Of a stretch of DNA of 54,476 nucleotides, positions 43,180 to 51,800 are shown one piece after another. Position 1 is the first letter of the stretch; every line of letters starts with the position of its first letter. A model generated the notes under the pieces. That model worked only from the letters and a program-made list of their open reading frames with translations. It made no database searches and was not told the origin of the DNA. Made by a program: the position numbers and the translations under genes. This stretch comes from Massilia sp. HP4 (lineage in GTDB: Bacteria; Pseudomonadota; Gammaproteobacteria; Burkholderiales; Burkholderiaceae_D). The stretch spans positions 1 to 54,476 of the forward strand of contig NZ_STGG01000037.1 of NCBI RefSeq assembly GCF_005222695.1. The letters are read 5' to 3'.

Positions 43180-44546
43180 CGGTTCACCATGCTGGGGCGC
43201 TTCGGATCGTAGACGAAATCGGGCAGCAGGTAGCGCATCGCCATCGCATCGTCGCGCGCGCCGCCCGCGACCTTCTTGTACAGTTCGTGCGCCTCACCGA
43301 TGCGCGCCATGTCGGGCTCGATACCCAGGCCCGGACGCTCCGGCACCGCCACCTGGCCGCCCACGATCTGCAGGGGTTCCTTCGTCAGGCGTTCGCGGCC
43401 CTCCTGCCAGATCCAGTGGGTGTCGATCGCCGTGATCGTCCCCGGCGCGGCGGCCGCGCAATGGGTAAACATCGCCAGCGAGACGTCGAAGTGGTTGTTC
43501 GAATGCGAGCCCCAGGTCAGGCCCCAGTCGTGGCACAGCTGCGCCAGGCGCACCGAACCCTGCATGGTCCAGAAGTGCGGGTCGGCCAGCGGGATGTCCA
43601 CCGCGCCCAGCAAGTGCGAATGGGCCATCTGGCGCCAGTCGGTGGCGACCATATTGGTGGCGGTGCGGATGCCGGTGGCGCGCTTGAACTCGGCCATGAT
43701 CTCGCGTCCCGAATAACCGCCCTCGGGGCCGCACGGGTCTTCGGCATAGGCCAGCAGGTGGCCCTGGCCGCGGCAGGCATCGATTGCTTCGGCCAGCGAC
43801 CAGGCGCCGTTCGGATCGAGCGTCACGCCGGCGTCCGGAAAGCGGCGCTTGATGGCGGCCACCGCTTCCATCTCTTCCCCGGCCCGCATCACGCCGCCCT
43901 TGAGCTTGAAGTCCTTGAAGCCGTACTGCTCGACCGCCGCCGCGGCCATGTCGCCGATCGATTCGGCGCTGAGCGCCTCCTGGTTGCGGACCCGGTACCA
44001 CCCGTCGCGGCCGGCGTCAATGTCGTAACCGAGGTCGGTGCGGCCACGGTCGCCGATATAGAACAGATAGGCCAGCATCGGCACGTGGCTGCGCTGCTGC
44101 CCCTCGCCCAGCAGCTCGCACAGGGGCAGGTGCATGAACTGGCCGAGCAGGTCGAGCAGGGCCGCCTCCACGGCCGTCACCACGTTCTCGAGGCGCAGGT
44201 TGATCTCGTGCGGCTGCTTCATCACCGCCGCCTCGGCGCTGGACGTGACCTGGTGGCTGGCGCCCGAGATGCTGGCGCGCAGGCGGATCAGGGTCTGGCG
44301 GTGGTGGCCGATCTCGGTGCCTTGTACCAGCGGCGCCAGCTTCTGCAGCGCCAGAAGGATGCCGTTCGAGCCGGGCACCTCGCCCATGCCGGTACGGCCG
44401 GCGCTGTCCTTCAACAGCACCAGGATGCGGGTGAAATACGGCGCATGCGCGCCGCACAGGTTGAGCAGCATGCTGTCGCGGCCGGCGACCGGGATGACTT
44501 GCATCTCCACGATGGTCGGGGTGGCGGCGCGTTGGATTGGGTTCAT
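43176..44546 (-). CDS. gudD: Glucarate dehydratase
   Basis: Enolase superfamily, converting D-glucarate to 5-keto-4-deoxy-D-glucarate. The sequence follows E. coli GudD closely: FKLKGGV with the base lysines near residue 215, LDPNGAWSL (metal Asp), [28 protein letters not shown], and [17 protein letters not shown] with the catalytic His near residue 350. The length is 456 residues. It implies that glucuronate from xylan side chains is first oxidised to glucarate by a uronate dehydrogenase, which is not in this window; nor is the next enzyme, a KdgD-type decarboxylating dehydratase. Both could lie beyond the right edge or elsewhere. Confidence 0.95.
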   Translation of the reverse strand: MNPIQRAATPTIVEMQVIPVAGRDSMLLNLCGAHAPYFTRILVLLKDSAGRTGMGEVPGSNGILLALQKLAPLVQGTEIGHHRQTLIRLRASISGASHQVTSSAEAAVMKQPHEINLRLENVVTAVEAALLDLLGQFMHLPLCELLGEGQQRSHVPMLAYLFYIGDRGRTDLGYDIDAGRDGWYRVRNQEALSAESIGDMAAAAVEQYGFKDFKLKGGVMRAGEEMEAVAAIKRRFPDAGVTLDPNGAWSLAEAIDACRGQGHLLAYAEDPCGPEGGYSGREIMAEFKRATGIRTATNMVATDWRQMAHSHLLGAVDIPLADPHFWTMQGSVRLAQLCHDWGLTWGSHSNNHFDVSLAMFTHCAAAAPGTITAIDTHWIWQEGRERLTKEPLQIVGGQVAVPERPGLGIEPDMARIGEAHELYKKVAGGARDDAMAMRYLLPDFVYDPKRPSMVNR

Positions 44547-44585
44547 CTACACAATCTCCAGTGAATCAGGCAAACAGGATGGGCC

Positions 44586-46763
44586 TCAGATGCCGGGGGC
44601 ATACGGGAAGCGGATCGACTTGTAGTGCTCGAGCGAGTGCGCGGGCTTGCGCACGCCGGCCGGCAGCGGCAGTCCCGACCTGTCCTGGAAATAGGCGATG
44701 CTGGCGTCGCGCCACCATTGCGCCTCGACGTGTTGCTGGGCCAGGCGCTGGGCCGTGTCGGCGAAGCGTTCGGCGTCCACGAATGGTTTCAGGCCTTGCC
44801 ACTCGGCCTGCATCGCCGCGGCTTCGGCCACGCCGTGGTCGTAGCGCGTCACCAGTTCTTCCCACAGGGTGCGGCCGGACGGCATGCGGTAGTCCCAGGG
44901 CAGGCGGTGGAACCAGAGCAGCAGCTCGGGCGGCGTGGTCTTGGGATCGGCGAAGCGGCGCGCCACCTCGGGTGCGTACTGGGCCACGGCATTGCTGCCG
45001 CTGGCGGTGCGGTCGAAGCCGATGCCGTCGCGGGCGGCGCGGTGGTAATAGATCGGATTCCAGTCGGCGCGTTCCAGGTTGTCGACCCAGGGCGCCGGGC
45101 CGTGGTGGTGGCTGCTGCCCATCACGTGGTTCAGGCCGAGCGGCGTCATGTAGTCGACCACGGCTTCGCGCGAACGCATCATGATGTTCACGACCGGGTC
45201 CAGCAGCTTCGGTTCGGGGCTGAAGGTCTGGGCAGCCCATTCGCGCGCGACGGCGCGGCTGTCCAGGCCCTGGTCCCAGGCCATGCGGCCGTAGACATAC
45301 CAGTTGGACTGGTCGAAGATCGAGCCGCTCCAGCTGCGGCTGGCGCCGATATTGGCCACGCCCGCGATGCCGCCCACGCGGCCCTGCTTGCCCTGGATGG
45401 TGTCGGCTACTGTGACCTTGCTACCGCCGATGCGGGTATCGAATTCCAGCGTTTCCTGGAACATGGGGCCGAGATAGGCCAGATGGGTGGCGAAGCCCAG
45501 GTACTCCTTGGTGATCTGGAATTCCATGATCAGCGGCGTCTTCGGCATGGCGCCGAACATCGGGTGGGCCGGCTCGCGCGGCTGGAAGTCGATGGCGCCG
45601 TTCTTGACCTGCACCAGCACGTTGTCGTCGAACTTGCCGTCCAGCGGGATGAACTGGTCATAGCCCTCGACCGCGCGGTCATGCGCCTTGCCGGCCTTCG
45701 ATTCCTCGGGCGAGGCGTAGACAAAGGCGCGCCACATCACGATACCCTTGTGCGGCGCCACCGCGCGCGCCAGCATATTGGCGCCGTCGGCGTGGTTGCG
45801 GCGATAGTCTTGCGGGCCCGGCTGGCCTTCCGAATTGGCCTTGACCAGGAAGCCGCCGAAGTCGGGAATGGTGCGGTAGATCTCGTCGGCCTTGTTCTTC
45901 CACCAGGCGGCGACCTCGGGGTCGAGCGGATCGGCGGTTTTGGTCTGCTTCATCTCGAGCGGGGTCGACCAGCGCACCGACAGGTAGACCCGGATGCCAT
46001 ACGGACGCAGCACGTCGGCGATGGCGGCGGCCTTGGCGATGAACGGCGCGCCGAGCACCTCGGCCTTGGAGTTGACGTTGTTTAACACAGTGCCATTGAT
46101 GCCCAGCGAGGCATTGGCGCGCGCATAGTCGGTGTAGCGCGGATCGATGATGTGCGGGAGTTCCCACCAGTTCCAGATCGACTGGCCGGCATAGCCGCGC
46201 TCCACGCTGCGATCGAGGTTGTCCCAGTGATTCAGTACGCGCAGGGGCAGGGCAGGCTTCGACGCCAGCGCCACGCGGTCGGCGCCGGTGCCCAGCTGCA
46301 GCTCGCGCAGCCAGGCGAAGCTGCCATACAGCAGGCCGGTGTCGGTGTTGGCAGCGACCAGGGTGACCGGTAAGCCGTCCAGCTTGGCGCGCCGCACCAG
46401 ATAGCCTTCATCGCCAAGCTTGCCCAACTGCTCGCGCACGGCGGAGGCGGCATCCAGGCCGGCCGGCAGCTCGGCGCCGCGCGCCAGCACCACGCTATTG
46501 GCGCGCGCCTTGGCGACGATGCCCGGCGCCTTGCCCAGCAAGCCGTGCAGGCCGCGCTGCAGCTCGGCGCGTGCGGCGCCCTTGGCGGGACTGTCGGCGC
46601 CGAGTACCAGGATCGAATCGGCGACCTGGGCGCGCTGGGCGTCAGGGAGAGGTTGATAGCGCAACCACAGTTGATAACCATCTTCTGCGGCGGCATGGGT
46701 CGGCAGGCACAGCAACATACCGAGAAGAAGTGCGGCCCACAGCCGCCCGAAGAGTCCTTGCAT
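44586..46763 (-). CDS. aguA: GH67 alpha-glucuronidase
   Basis: Removes 4-O-methyl-glucuronate from the non-reducing end of xylo-oligosaccharides. The general acid Glu is in KANSEGQPGP (residue 312), and the base pair are Asp in GAIDFQPREP (392) and Glu in LIMEFQITKEYLG (414), spaced as in Geobacillus AguA. GSSHHHGPAPWV and YYHRAARDGIGFDR are other family marks. The length of 725 residues is usual. The signal peptide (MQGLFGRLWAALLLGML ... THAAAE) puts it in the periplasm, while many GH67 enzymes are cytoplasmic. It heads the operon with gudD, the uronate transporter and GH43. The GH115 in the same locus acts on internal residues, so the two complement each other. Confidence 0.96.
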   Translation of the reverse strand: MQGLFGRLWAALLLGMLLCLPTHAAAEDGYQLWLRYQPLPDAQRAQVADSILVLGADSPAKGAARAELQRGLHGLLGKAPGIVAKARANSVVLARGAELPAGLDAASAVREQLGKLGDEGYLVRRAKLDGLPVTLVAANTDTGLLYGSFAWLRELQLGTGADRVALASKPALPLRVLNHWDNLDRSVERGYAGQSIWNWWELPHIIDPRYTDYARANASLGINGTVLNNVNSKAEVLGAPFIAKAAAIADVLRPYGIRVYLSVRWSTPLEMKQTKTADPLDPEVAAWWKNKADEIYRTIPDFGGFLVKANSEGQPGPQDYRRNHADGANMLARAVAPHKGIVMWRAFVYASPEESKAGKAHDRAVEGYDQFIPLDGKFDDNVLVQVKNGAIDFQPREPAHPMFGAMPKTPLIMEFQITKEYLGFATHLAYLGPMFQETLEFDTRIGGSKVTVADTIQGKQGRVGGIAGVANIGASRSWSGSIFDQSNWYVYGRMAWDQGLDSRAVAREWAAQTFSPEPKLLDPVVNIMMRSREAVVDYMTPLGLNHVMGSSHHHGPAPWVDNLERADWNPIYYHRAARDGIGFDRTASGSNAVAQYAPEVARRFADPKTTPPELLLWFHRLPWDYRMPSGRTLWEELVTRYDHGVAEAAAMQAEWQGLKPFVDAERFADTAQRLAQQHVEAQWWRDASIAYFQDRSGLPLPAGVRKPAHSLEHYKSIRFPYAPGI

Positions 46764-46824
46764 TGATTGTCTCCATATCTTTTTTGGTTCCGGATGTTGT
46801 TTTGTATCATCCGGTGTCAGGGAA

Positions 46825-46838
46825 TGTTAGCGCGAACC
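46825..46838. promoter_or_regulatory. LacI-type operator, GH67 operon
   Basis: TGTTAGCGCGAACC matches 12 of 14 positions of TGTTAGCGCTAACA. It lies 62 bases upstream of the GH67 start. Confidence 0.68.
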
Positions 46839-46968
46839 TTTTCGATTTGAAAGTGTTTTATCGGCCAATTTAGCGCGATGGCATGGGTGGCAGCGGTATA
46901 TCGCTTGATAGAGTCCGCACAACTGATACCTCTAACATTCGCGCTTTACCAACGTTCGGAATATTTTG

Positions 46969-46998
46969 TTGACAATCATTATTTTTGACCAGTAGACT
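46969..46998 (+). promoter_or_regulatory. Sigma-70 promoter of the TonB-dependent receptor
   Basis: TTGACA (46969-46974) and TAGACT (46993-46998) with an 18-base spacer, the same spacing as the GH115 promoter. An operator starts four bases after the -10, again as at GH115. Confidence 0.75.
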
Positions 46999-47002
46999 GG
47001 GA

Positions 47003-47025
47003 TGGTTGCGATAACATTCGTGTTA
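47003..47025. promoter_or_regulatory. LacI-type double operator, TonB-dependent receptor
   Basis: TGGTTGCGATAACA (47003-47016) matches 11 of 14 positions of the ideal site. It overlaps a perfect inverted repeat TAACA-ttcg-TGTTA (47012-47025), so two sites share a half. Confidence 0.65.
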
Positions 47026-47078
47026 GTAGAAATGTTCGCATCCAGTGCTTGAAGTAAAAAAATAATGAGGAGATGAGC

Positions 47079-47195
47079 ATGCACCACAGAGACGTCACCG
47101 CACGTCCGGCCGCCTGGCCGGCGTCACCTAGCCCGCGACAGCCCTATCCCGCCATTTCGATCAGCGTTACCAGCCAGCCGGCCGTGGCAAGTTAG
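47079..47195 (+). CDS. Putative 38-residue leader peptide before the receptor
   Basis: An ATG at 47079 preceded by GAGGAG at ideal spacing opens a 38-codon frame ending in TAG at 47195. The peptide starts MHHRDVTARPAAWPASPSP and is rich in Pro, Ser and Ala, with no signal or membrane segment. It lies on the receptor mRNA about 75 bases after the promoter, and the stop abuts a hairpin. It could be a translated leader that tunes the receptor or a chance frame; coding proof is lacking. Confidence 0.4.
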   Translation: MHHRDVTARPAAWPASPSPRQPYPAISISVTSQPAVAS

Positions 47196-47243
47196 GCCTG
47201 CCTGTTCGCAGAACAGGACGGCAGGCATTCCTTTTCTGGAATG
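47196..47243 (+). promoter_or_regulatory. Tandem hairpins in the receptor leader
   Basis: Hairpin one: GCCTGCC-TGTTC (47196-47207) pairs with GAACA (47211) and GGCAGGC (47220-47226) around a bulge. Hairpin two: CATTCC (47226-47231) pairs with GGAATG (47238-47243) over TTTTCT. They share a base at 47226, so they may compete. A role in attenuation or mRNA stability is inferred. Confidence 0.5.
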
Positions 47244-47315
47244 ACCTCGCCCGCACCAGACAACCGTAGACGGTTGCTTACGTAGAAACAAAAAAACCAT
47301 CAGGAGACAGCAAAC

Positions 47316-50300
47316 ATGACTCGCAATTCCAAGCAGCAGGGTGTAGCACGCCGGCGCCAATGGGCGCTCGGGGTGACCGTACTGGCGGGCCTGGTCCACC
47401 AGGCTTACGCGCAAGACACGACCACGACGACCGACGCCAACGCGCAGGCCGGCGTGAACGTCGTGAAAGTGACCGGCTACCGCGGCAGTCTGCTGGCGTC
47501 GGCGAAAGACAAGAAGGAATCGGTCGGCTTCCAGGACACCATCAGTTCGGAAGACATGGGTAAATTCCCCGACAAGAACATCGCGGAATCGCTCAGCCGC
47601 ATTCCCGGCATCCAGATTTCGCGCGACGTGACCGGCGAGGGCATGAACGTCCAGATCCGCGGCCTGGGCTCCAGCTTTACCAAGGTCTTGCTGAACAATG
47701 CGCAGATCGCGGTGGCATCGTCCGGCCCGATCGATGGCGCCAGCACCAACCGCGAGATCGATCTCGACCTGCTGCCGACCGAACTGTTTACCAAGCTGAC
47801 CGTCAGCAAGAGCCCGAATGCCTCGATGCTCGAGGGCGGCGCCGCCGGTACCGTCAATCTGCGCAGCGCGCGCCCATTCGACAAGGAAGGCGCCTACGTC
47901 GTGTATAGCGCGACCGGGCAGAAGCAGGAAATCGCCAACGACATCGGCGGCCGCGGCTCGCTCCTGGCCAGCAAGACCTGGGGCGACAAATTCGGTATCC
48001 TCGCCGGCGTTTCCGTCAATCGTCAAAAAGCACGCACCACCGGCTACGAGACGGTCGGCCTGACCAATGCCAACCTGTCGGCCGCGCAGAATGGCTTGCC
48101 ATCGCGTAACAATACCGGTGGCGGCAACTGGACGATTCCAGGGACGGTGCCAAACGGCGCCGGCGCGGGGCTGGTTCCCGGCACCGTCATCGACCAGGCT
48201 TTCCTGGAAGGCCGTAATCCGGGCACCAGCATCACCGCGATCGACAACGCGCTGGTTCCCCGTCTCGGCCGCTACATGGAATACTACGGTGACCGCGACA
48301 AGACCGCGGCGATCGTCAGCGCCGAGTACCGTCCGACCGAAAACCTGCACTTCTACGTCGATACGCTGTACAGCGAGAAAGACGACGACATGCAGCGCAT
48401 CGGCTACACCTGGGCCATGCGCAACGAGTTCGCGATCCCGCTCGACATGAAAGTGGACCGCAGCGATTGCAACGCCGGCTGCACGGCGACCAGCGGCACC
48501 TTTGCCAATGCGCGCTACTTCATCGAATACGGTCCGCGCCGCGACAAGACCACGCTCAAGGGCATCAATCCAGGGATGACCTGGCAGATCGCGCCAACCC
48601 TGAAGCTCGAGGCGCAGGCCAACGCGACGGAGTCGGACTTCACGCACGAAGCGCCGACCGTCATGCCGATCACCGCAGCGGGCAGCGGACTGGTGGCCAG
48701 CTATGACGCCACCAATGGCGGCGTCCCCAACATCACCTTCAACAACGATGTGAACAACCCGGCCAATCTCGGCTGGGCGGGTGGCCGCGTCAACATCCAG
48801 AACGAGCTGCGCGAAACCAGCACCAAAGGCTTCCATACCGACCTGACCTGGGGCGACAAGAAGCTGAACCTGAAGCTCGGTTATGCCTATGACGACATCG
48901 ACCGCCGCATCCGCGGCCAGGACAACTCTGCTGCCTGGCAGGCGGCGGTGTGCGGCAACAATCCGAGCGTCTTCATCCAGGGTCCGAACGGCGCTCCGCC
49001 GTGCGATGGCGCCAACACCCCCGGCGCCAGCGCCGCTGCGCTCTATCCTGGCTATGGCACGGGCTATACCGCGGGAGCGACCGCACCGCTGGTCTACCAG
49101 GGTTCGCTGATCCCGGCCGACAAGCTGGCAGGCTACCTGGTGCCTGGCGAGTATGGCCGCCTGGTCGTCGACTGGGACCGCTTCAAGAAGGATTCGAACT
49201 ACGACCACTACAACTCGACGGCGCCGGATTCGACCAGTTCGTCGACCGGGGCGAGCTCGGGCTATATGCGTGAGAAGACCTCGGGATTCTATACCGAGAT
49301 CAACGGTTCGACCCTGCTCGCCAACATGCCGTTCCGGTATAACGCCGGTGTTCGCTACGTGCGCACCAAGCAGGAAGTCGGCTCCCTGAATTCGTTCAGC
49401 GACCCACGCAATGCGAACCTCACGCTCAATGGCTCCAAGTACCCGAACGCCACCGAGTGGCAGTATGTGAACAACACCTACAACAACACGCTGCCATCGG
49501 GTACCGCCGCCCTGACGGTCGCCAACAACGTCATCGTGCGCGCCGCGGCATCGAAGAGCATGACGCGCGCCAATCCGAACTCGCTGCGTCCCGGCATTAA
49601 CTTCAGCTCGGTGTCGGCCGACGTCGGCACCATCGGCAGCCCCGAACTGCAGCCCTATATCTCGAAGAACCTGGACTTCGGCGTCGACTGGTACACCGGC
49701 GGCGAAGGCTATGTGAGCCTGACCGTGTTCCAGAAGAAGCTCAAGGGCTTCACGGTGATCGAGAACCGTAATTTGCCGTTCAGCGCGCTGGAGCAGTATG
49801 GTGTCACCTATAACAACCTGATTCCTAACCAGCAGGCGGCGATCGACGCGCGCGGCGGTCCGGGCGCGGCGACCGTGGTGATGAGCCAGGAGCGCAATGC
49901 CGGTGGCATCCTGCGCATTCGCGGCCTGGAAATCGGCTGGGTCCAGCCGCTCGACAGGTTCTTGCCGATCAAGGGCTTTGGCTTCAGCGAAACCGCGACC
50001 CTGATCAACCAGACGGCTAGCGGCGAAGGCACCAACGGCTTCGTGGCGCTGAACGTGCCGCGCAAGAGCAACAACTTCGGCGTCTATTACGAGAACCACG
50101 GCTTCATGGCGCGTTTCTCGCATACCTATCGCGAAGGCAGCCAGGCGGCCAACGGCGGCCAGAACGGCATCGCGGCGGCCGCGCTGTATGGCCGCGCCTA
50201 CAAGCAGGCCGACTTCTCGTCGAGCGTGGATCTCGAGCAGGTCTTCGATCGCGAAGGCTGGCCGACCATCACCTTCGACGTGGTCAACATCAACAAGGCC

Positions 50301-50393
50301 AAGCGCGATTCGTACTTCCAGTTCGAGAGCGCGCAGTTCGGGTTCTACGACCCGGGCCGTACCTTCCAGCTTGGTGTCCGCGGCCAGTTCTGA
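47316..50393 (+). CDS. TonB-dependent receptor for xylan oligosaccharides
   Basis: 1025 residues. The signal peptide ends in VHQAYAQ. A TonB-box-like stretch (VNVVKVTGYRGS) precedes the plug domain (KFPDKNIAESLSRIPGIQIS, VQIRGLGSSFTKVLLN), then the 22-strand barrel, and the C-terminus FQLGVRGQF ends in the aromatic residue needed for outer-membrane assembly. The sequence style is that of the large Xanthomonas/Caulobacter receptors for plant sugars. No SusD-like partner is nearby, as is normal in Proteobacteria. The promoter carries LacI-type operators, so it is expressed with the xylan genes. It should move aldouronates or long xylo-oligomers into the periplasm using TonB-ExbBD energy. Confidence 0.95.
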   Translation: MTRNSKQQGVARRRQWALGVTVLAGLVHQAYAQDTTTTTDANAQAGVNVVKVTGYRGSLLASAKDKKESVGFQDTISSEDMGKFPDKNIAESLSRIPGIQISRDVTGEGMNVQIRGLGSSFTKVLLNNAQIAVASSGPIDGASTNREIDLDLLPTELFTKLTVSKSPNASMLEGGAAGTVNLRSARPFDKEGAYVVYSATGQKQEIANDIGGRGSLLASKTWGDKFGILAGVSVNRQKARTTGYETVGLTNANLSAAQNGLPSRNNTGGGNWTIPGTVPNGAGAGLVPGTVIDQAFLEGRNPGTSITAIDNALVPRLGRYMEYYGDRDKTAAIVSAEYRPTENLHFYVDTLYSEKDDDMQRIGYTWAMRNEFAIPLDMKVDRSDCNAGCTATSGTFANARYFIEYGPRRDKTTLKGINPGMTWQIAPTLKLEAQANATESDFTHEAPTVMPITAAGSGLVASYDATNGGVPNITFNNDVNNPANLGWAGGRVNIQNELRETSTKGFHTDLTWGDKKLNLKLGYAYDDIDRRIRGQDNSAAWQAAVCGNNPSVFIQGPNGAPPCDGANTPGASAAALYPGYGTGYTAGATAPLVYQGSLIPADKLAGYLVPGEYGRLVVDWDRFKKDSNYDHYNSTAPDSTSSSTGASSGYMREKTSGFYTEINGSTLLANMPFRYNAGVRYVRTKQEVGSLNSFSDPRNANLTLNGSKYPNATEWQYVNNTYNNTLPSGTAALTVANNVIVRAAASKSMTRANPNSLRPGINFSSVSADVGTIGSPELQPYISKNLDFGVDWYTGGEGYVSLTVFQKKLKGFTVIENRNLPFSALEQYGVTYNNLIPNQQAAIDARGGPGAATVVMSQERNAGGILRIRGLEIGWVQPLDRFLPIKGFGFSETATLINQTASGEGTNGFVALNVPRKSNNFGVYYENHGFMARFSHTYREGSQAANGGQNGIAAAALYGRAYKQADFSSSVDLEQVFDREGWPTITFDVVNINKAKRDSYFQFESAQFGFYDPGRTFQLGVRGQF

Positions 50394-50421
50394 CGCTAGC
50401 GACGCCTGACTGTCAAGTCCC

Positions 50422-50446
50422 GCGCTCGCCGTTGACCGGCGAGCGC
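50422..50446. terminator. Strong hairpin after the receptor gene
   Basis: GCGCTCGCCG and CGGCGAGCGC form a perfect ten-pair stem around a five-base loop (TTGAC), 28 bases after the stop. No T run follows, so it may be an mRNA end or partial terminator before xylX. Confidence 0.55.
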
Positions 50447-50479
50447 CTGTCCGGTCAAGCTGCAATGAACGAGCGCCGA

Positions 50480-50503
50480 TGATTGCGTTAACATTAATGT
50501 TAA
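50480..50503. promoter_or_regulatory. LacI-type double operator, xylX
   Basis: TGATTGCGTTAACA (50480-50493) matches 10-11 of 14 positions of the ideal site and overlaps a perfect 16-base palindrome TTAACATTAATGTTAA (50488-50503). This repeats the overlapping-site design seen before the receptor. Confidence 0.65.
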
Positions 50504-50576
50504 AATCATGTCCGAAGGCTACATCCCGAATCCTATACTGCCGCCCCCTGGGGCGGCGTCAGCAATAGAGGAACCC

Positions 50577-51761
50577 ATGACTACCATCCAAGCCAATCCG
50601 CTTCCCGACGACATCGACCGCGCGCTGCTGGTGGGCCGGGTCTGGCGCACCGGCGCCAACGAAGGACCAGCCGTGGTCGCCGTGCGCGGCGGCCGCGTGG
50701 TCGACATTACCCGCCATGCGCCGACCGTGGCCGACCTGTTCGAGCGCCGCGACCTGTTGGCCATCGTCGGCAGCGCCGAGGGCGAAGACCTGGGACCGGT
50801 GCGCGAGCTGGCCGATGCCGCCCTGCGTGGCGACGCCGCCCTGAACGGCATCCGCCTGCTGGCGCCATGCGACCTGCAGGCGATCAAGGCCGCCGGCGTG
50901 ACGTTTGCCGTCAGCCTTCTGGAGCGGGTGATCGAAGAGCAGGCCAAGGGCGATCCATCGCGCGCGGCGGACCTGCGCGAACACCTGCAGGCGACCATCG
51001 GCGTCGACCTGTCCGAAATCGTGCCGGGTTCCGAGGCCGCGCAGCGCCTCAAGCAAGAGCTGTCGGCCCAGGGCTTGTGGTCGCAATACATGGAAGTGGG
51101 CATCGGCCCGGACGCCGAAGTCTTCACCAAGTCGCAACCGATGTCGTCGGTGGGTCACGGCGACCCGATCGGTCTGCACCCGACGTCGCACTGGAACAAT
51201 CCCGAGCCCGAGATCGTGCTGGCGGTGAACAGCCGTGCCGAGATCGTCGGCGCCACGCTGGGCAACGACGTCAACCTGCGCGACATCGAAGGCCGCAGCG
51301 CCCTGTTGCTGGGCAAGGCCAAGGACAATAACGGCTCCTGCGCCATCGGTCCCTTCATCCGCCTGTTCGACGCCACGTACACGCTGGACACCCTGCGCGA
51401 GTGCGAGGTCAATATGCTGATCGAGGGCGTGGACGACGGCTTCATCCTCGAAGGCAGCAGCCGCATGCGCGAGATCAGCCGCGACCCGCTCGACCTGGTC
51501 GCGCAGACCTGCGGCCCGCACCACCAGTATCCGGACGGCTTCATGCTGTTCCTCGGCACGATGTTCTCGCCGATCAAGGACCGCGACGCCGCAGGCGGCG
51601 GCTTTACCCACCATCTGGGCGACCGGGTCGGCATCTCGACCCCATCGCTCGGCACCCTGGTCAACACCGTGCAACGCAGCGACGCGATCGCACCCTGGAC
51701 CTTCGGCGTGCGCGCCCTGTACGCCAACCTGGCGCAGCGCGGCCTGCTGGCGCCGGCATAA
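50577..51761 (+). CDS. xylX: 2-keto-3-deoxy-xylonate dehydratase (FAH family, XylX-like)
   Basis: In the Weimberg pathway XylX turns 2-keto-3-deoxy-xylonate into alpha-ketoglutarate semialdehyde. The protein has the fumarylacetoacetate-hydrolase fold: FTKSQPMSSVGHGDPIGLHP, NNPEPEIVLAVNSRAEIVG (metal-binding Glu pair), GNDVNLRDIEGRSALLLGKA and SCAIGPFIR. The length of 394 residues matches Caulobacter XylX. The ATG at 50577 with GAGGA before it is chosen over an in-frame start at 50508 that overlaps the promoter region. It heads the xylXBCD operon and has LacI-type sites upstream. Confidence 0.9.
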   Translation: MTTIQANPLPDDIDRALLVGRVWRTGANEGPAVVAVRGGRVVDITRHAPTVADLFERRDLLAIVGSAEGEDLGPVRELADAALRGDAALNGIRLLAPCDLQAIKAAGVTFAVSLLERVIEEQAKGDPSRAADLREHLQATIGVDLSEIVPGSEAAQRLKQELSAQGLWSQYMEVGIGPDAEVFTKSQPMSSVGHGDPIGLHPTSHWNNPEPEIVLAVNSRAEIVGATLGNDVNLRDIEGRSALLLGKAKDNNGSCAIGPFIRLFDATYTLDTLRECEVNMLIEGVDDGFILEGSSRMREISRDPLDLVAQTCGPHHQYPDGFMLFLGTMFSPIKDRDAAGGGFTHHLGDRVGISTPSLGTLVNTVQRSDAIAPWTFGVRALYANLAQRGLLAPA

Positions 51762-51800
51762 GACAGCCCTCTGCAACACACCCTGGAATACGAAAAACCC

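Larger units (their letters stand above)
46764..47315. other. Regulatory intergenic region between GH67 and the TonB-dependent receptor
   Basis: 552 bases. From the left: the GH67 operator, a second weak operator-like site at 46870-46883, a TAACATT half-site at 46933, the receptor promoter and operator, a 38-codon leader frame with a strong ribosome site, two tandem hairpins, then the receptor start with AGGAGA. No other gene is visible. Confidence 0.7.

Noticed and set aside
46870..46883. Additional LacI operator ATTTAGCGCGATGG
   Set aside because: Only about 8-9 of 14 positions match, close to chance for such a GC-rich core, so it is not listed as a separate site.
47124..50465. 1113-codon open frame antisense to the receptor
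   Set aside because: The receptor on the plus strand has a signal peptide, plug and barrel; the antisense translation has no recognisable motif and is a GC artefact.
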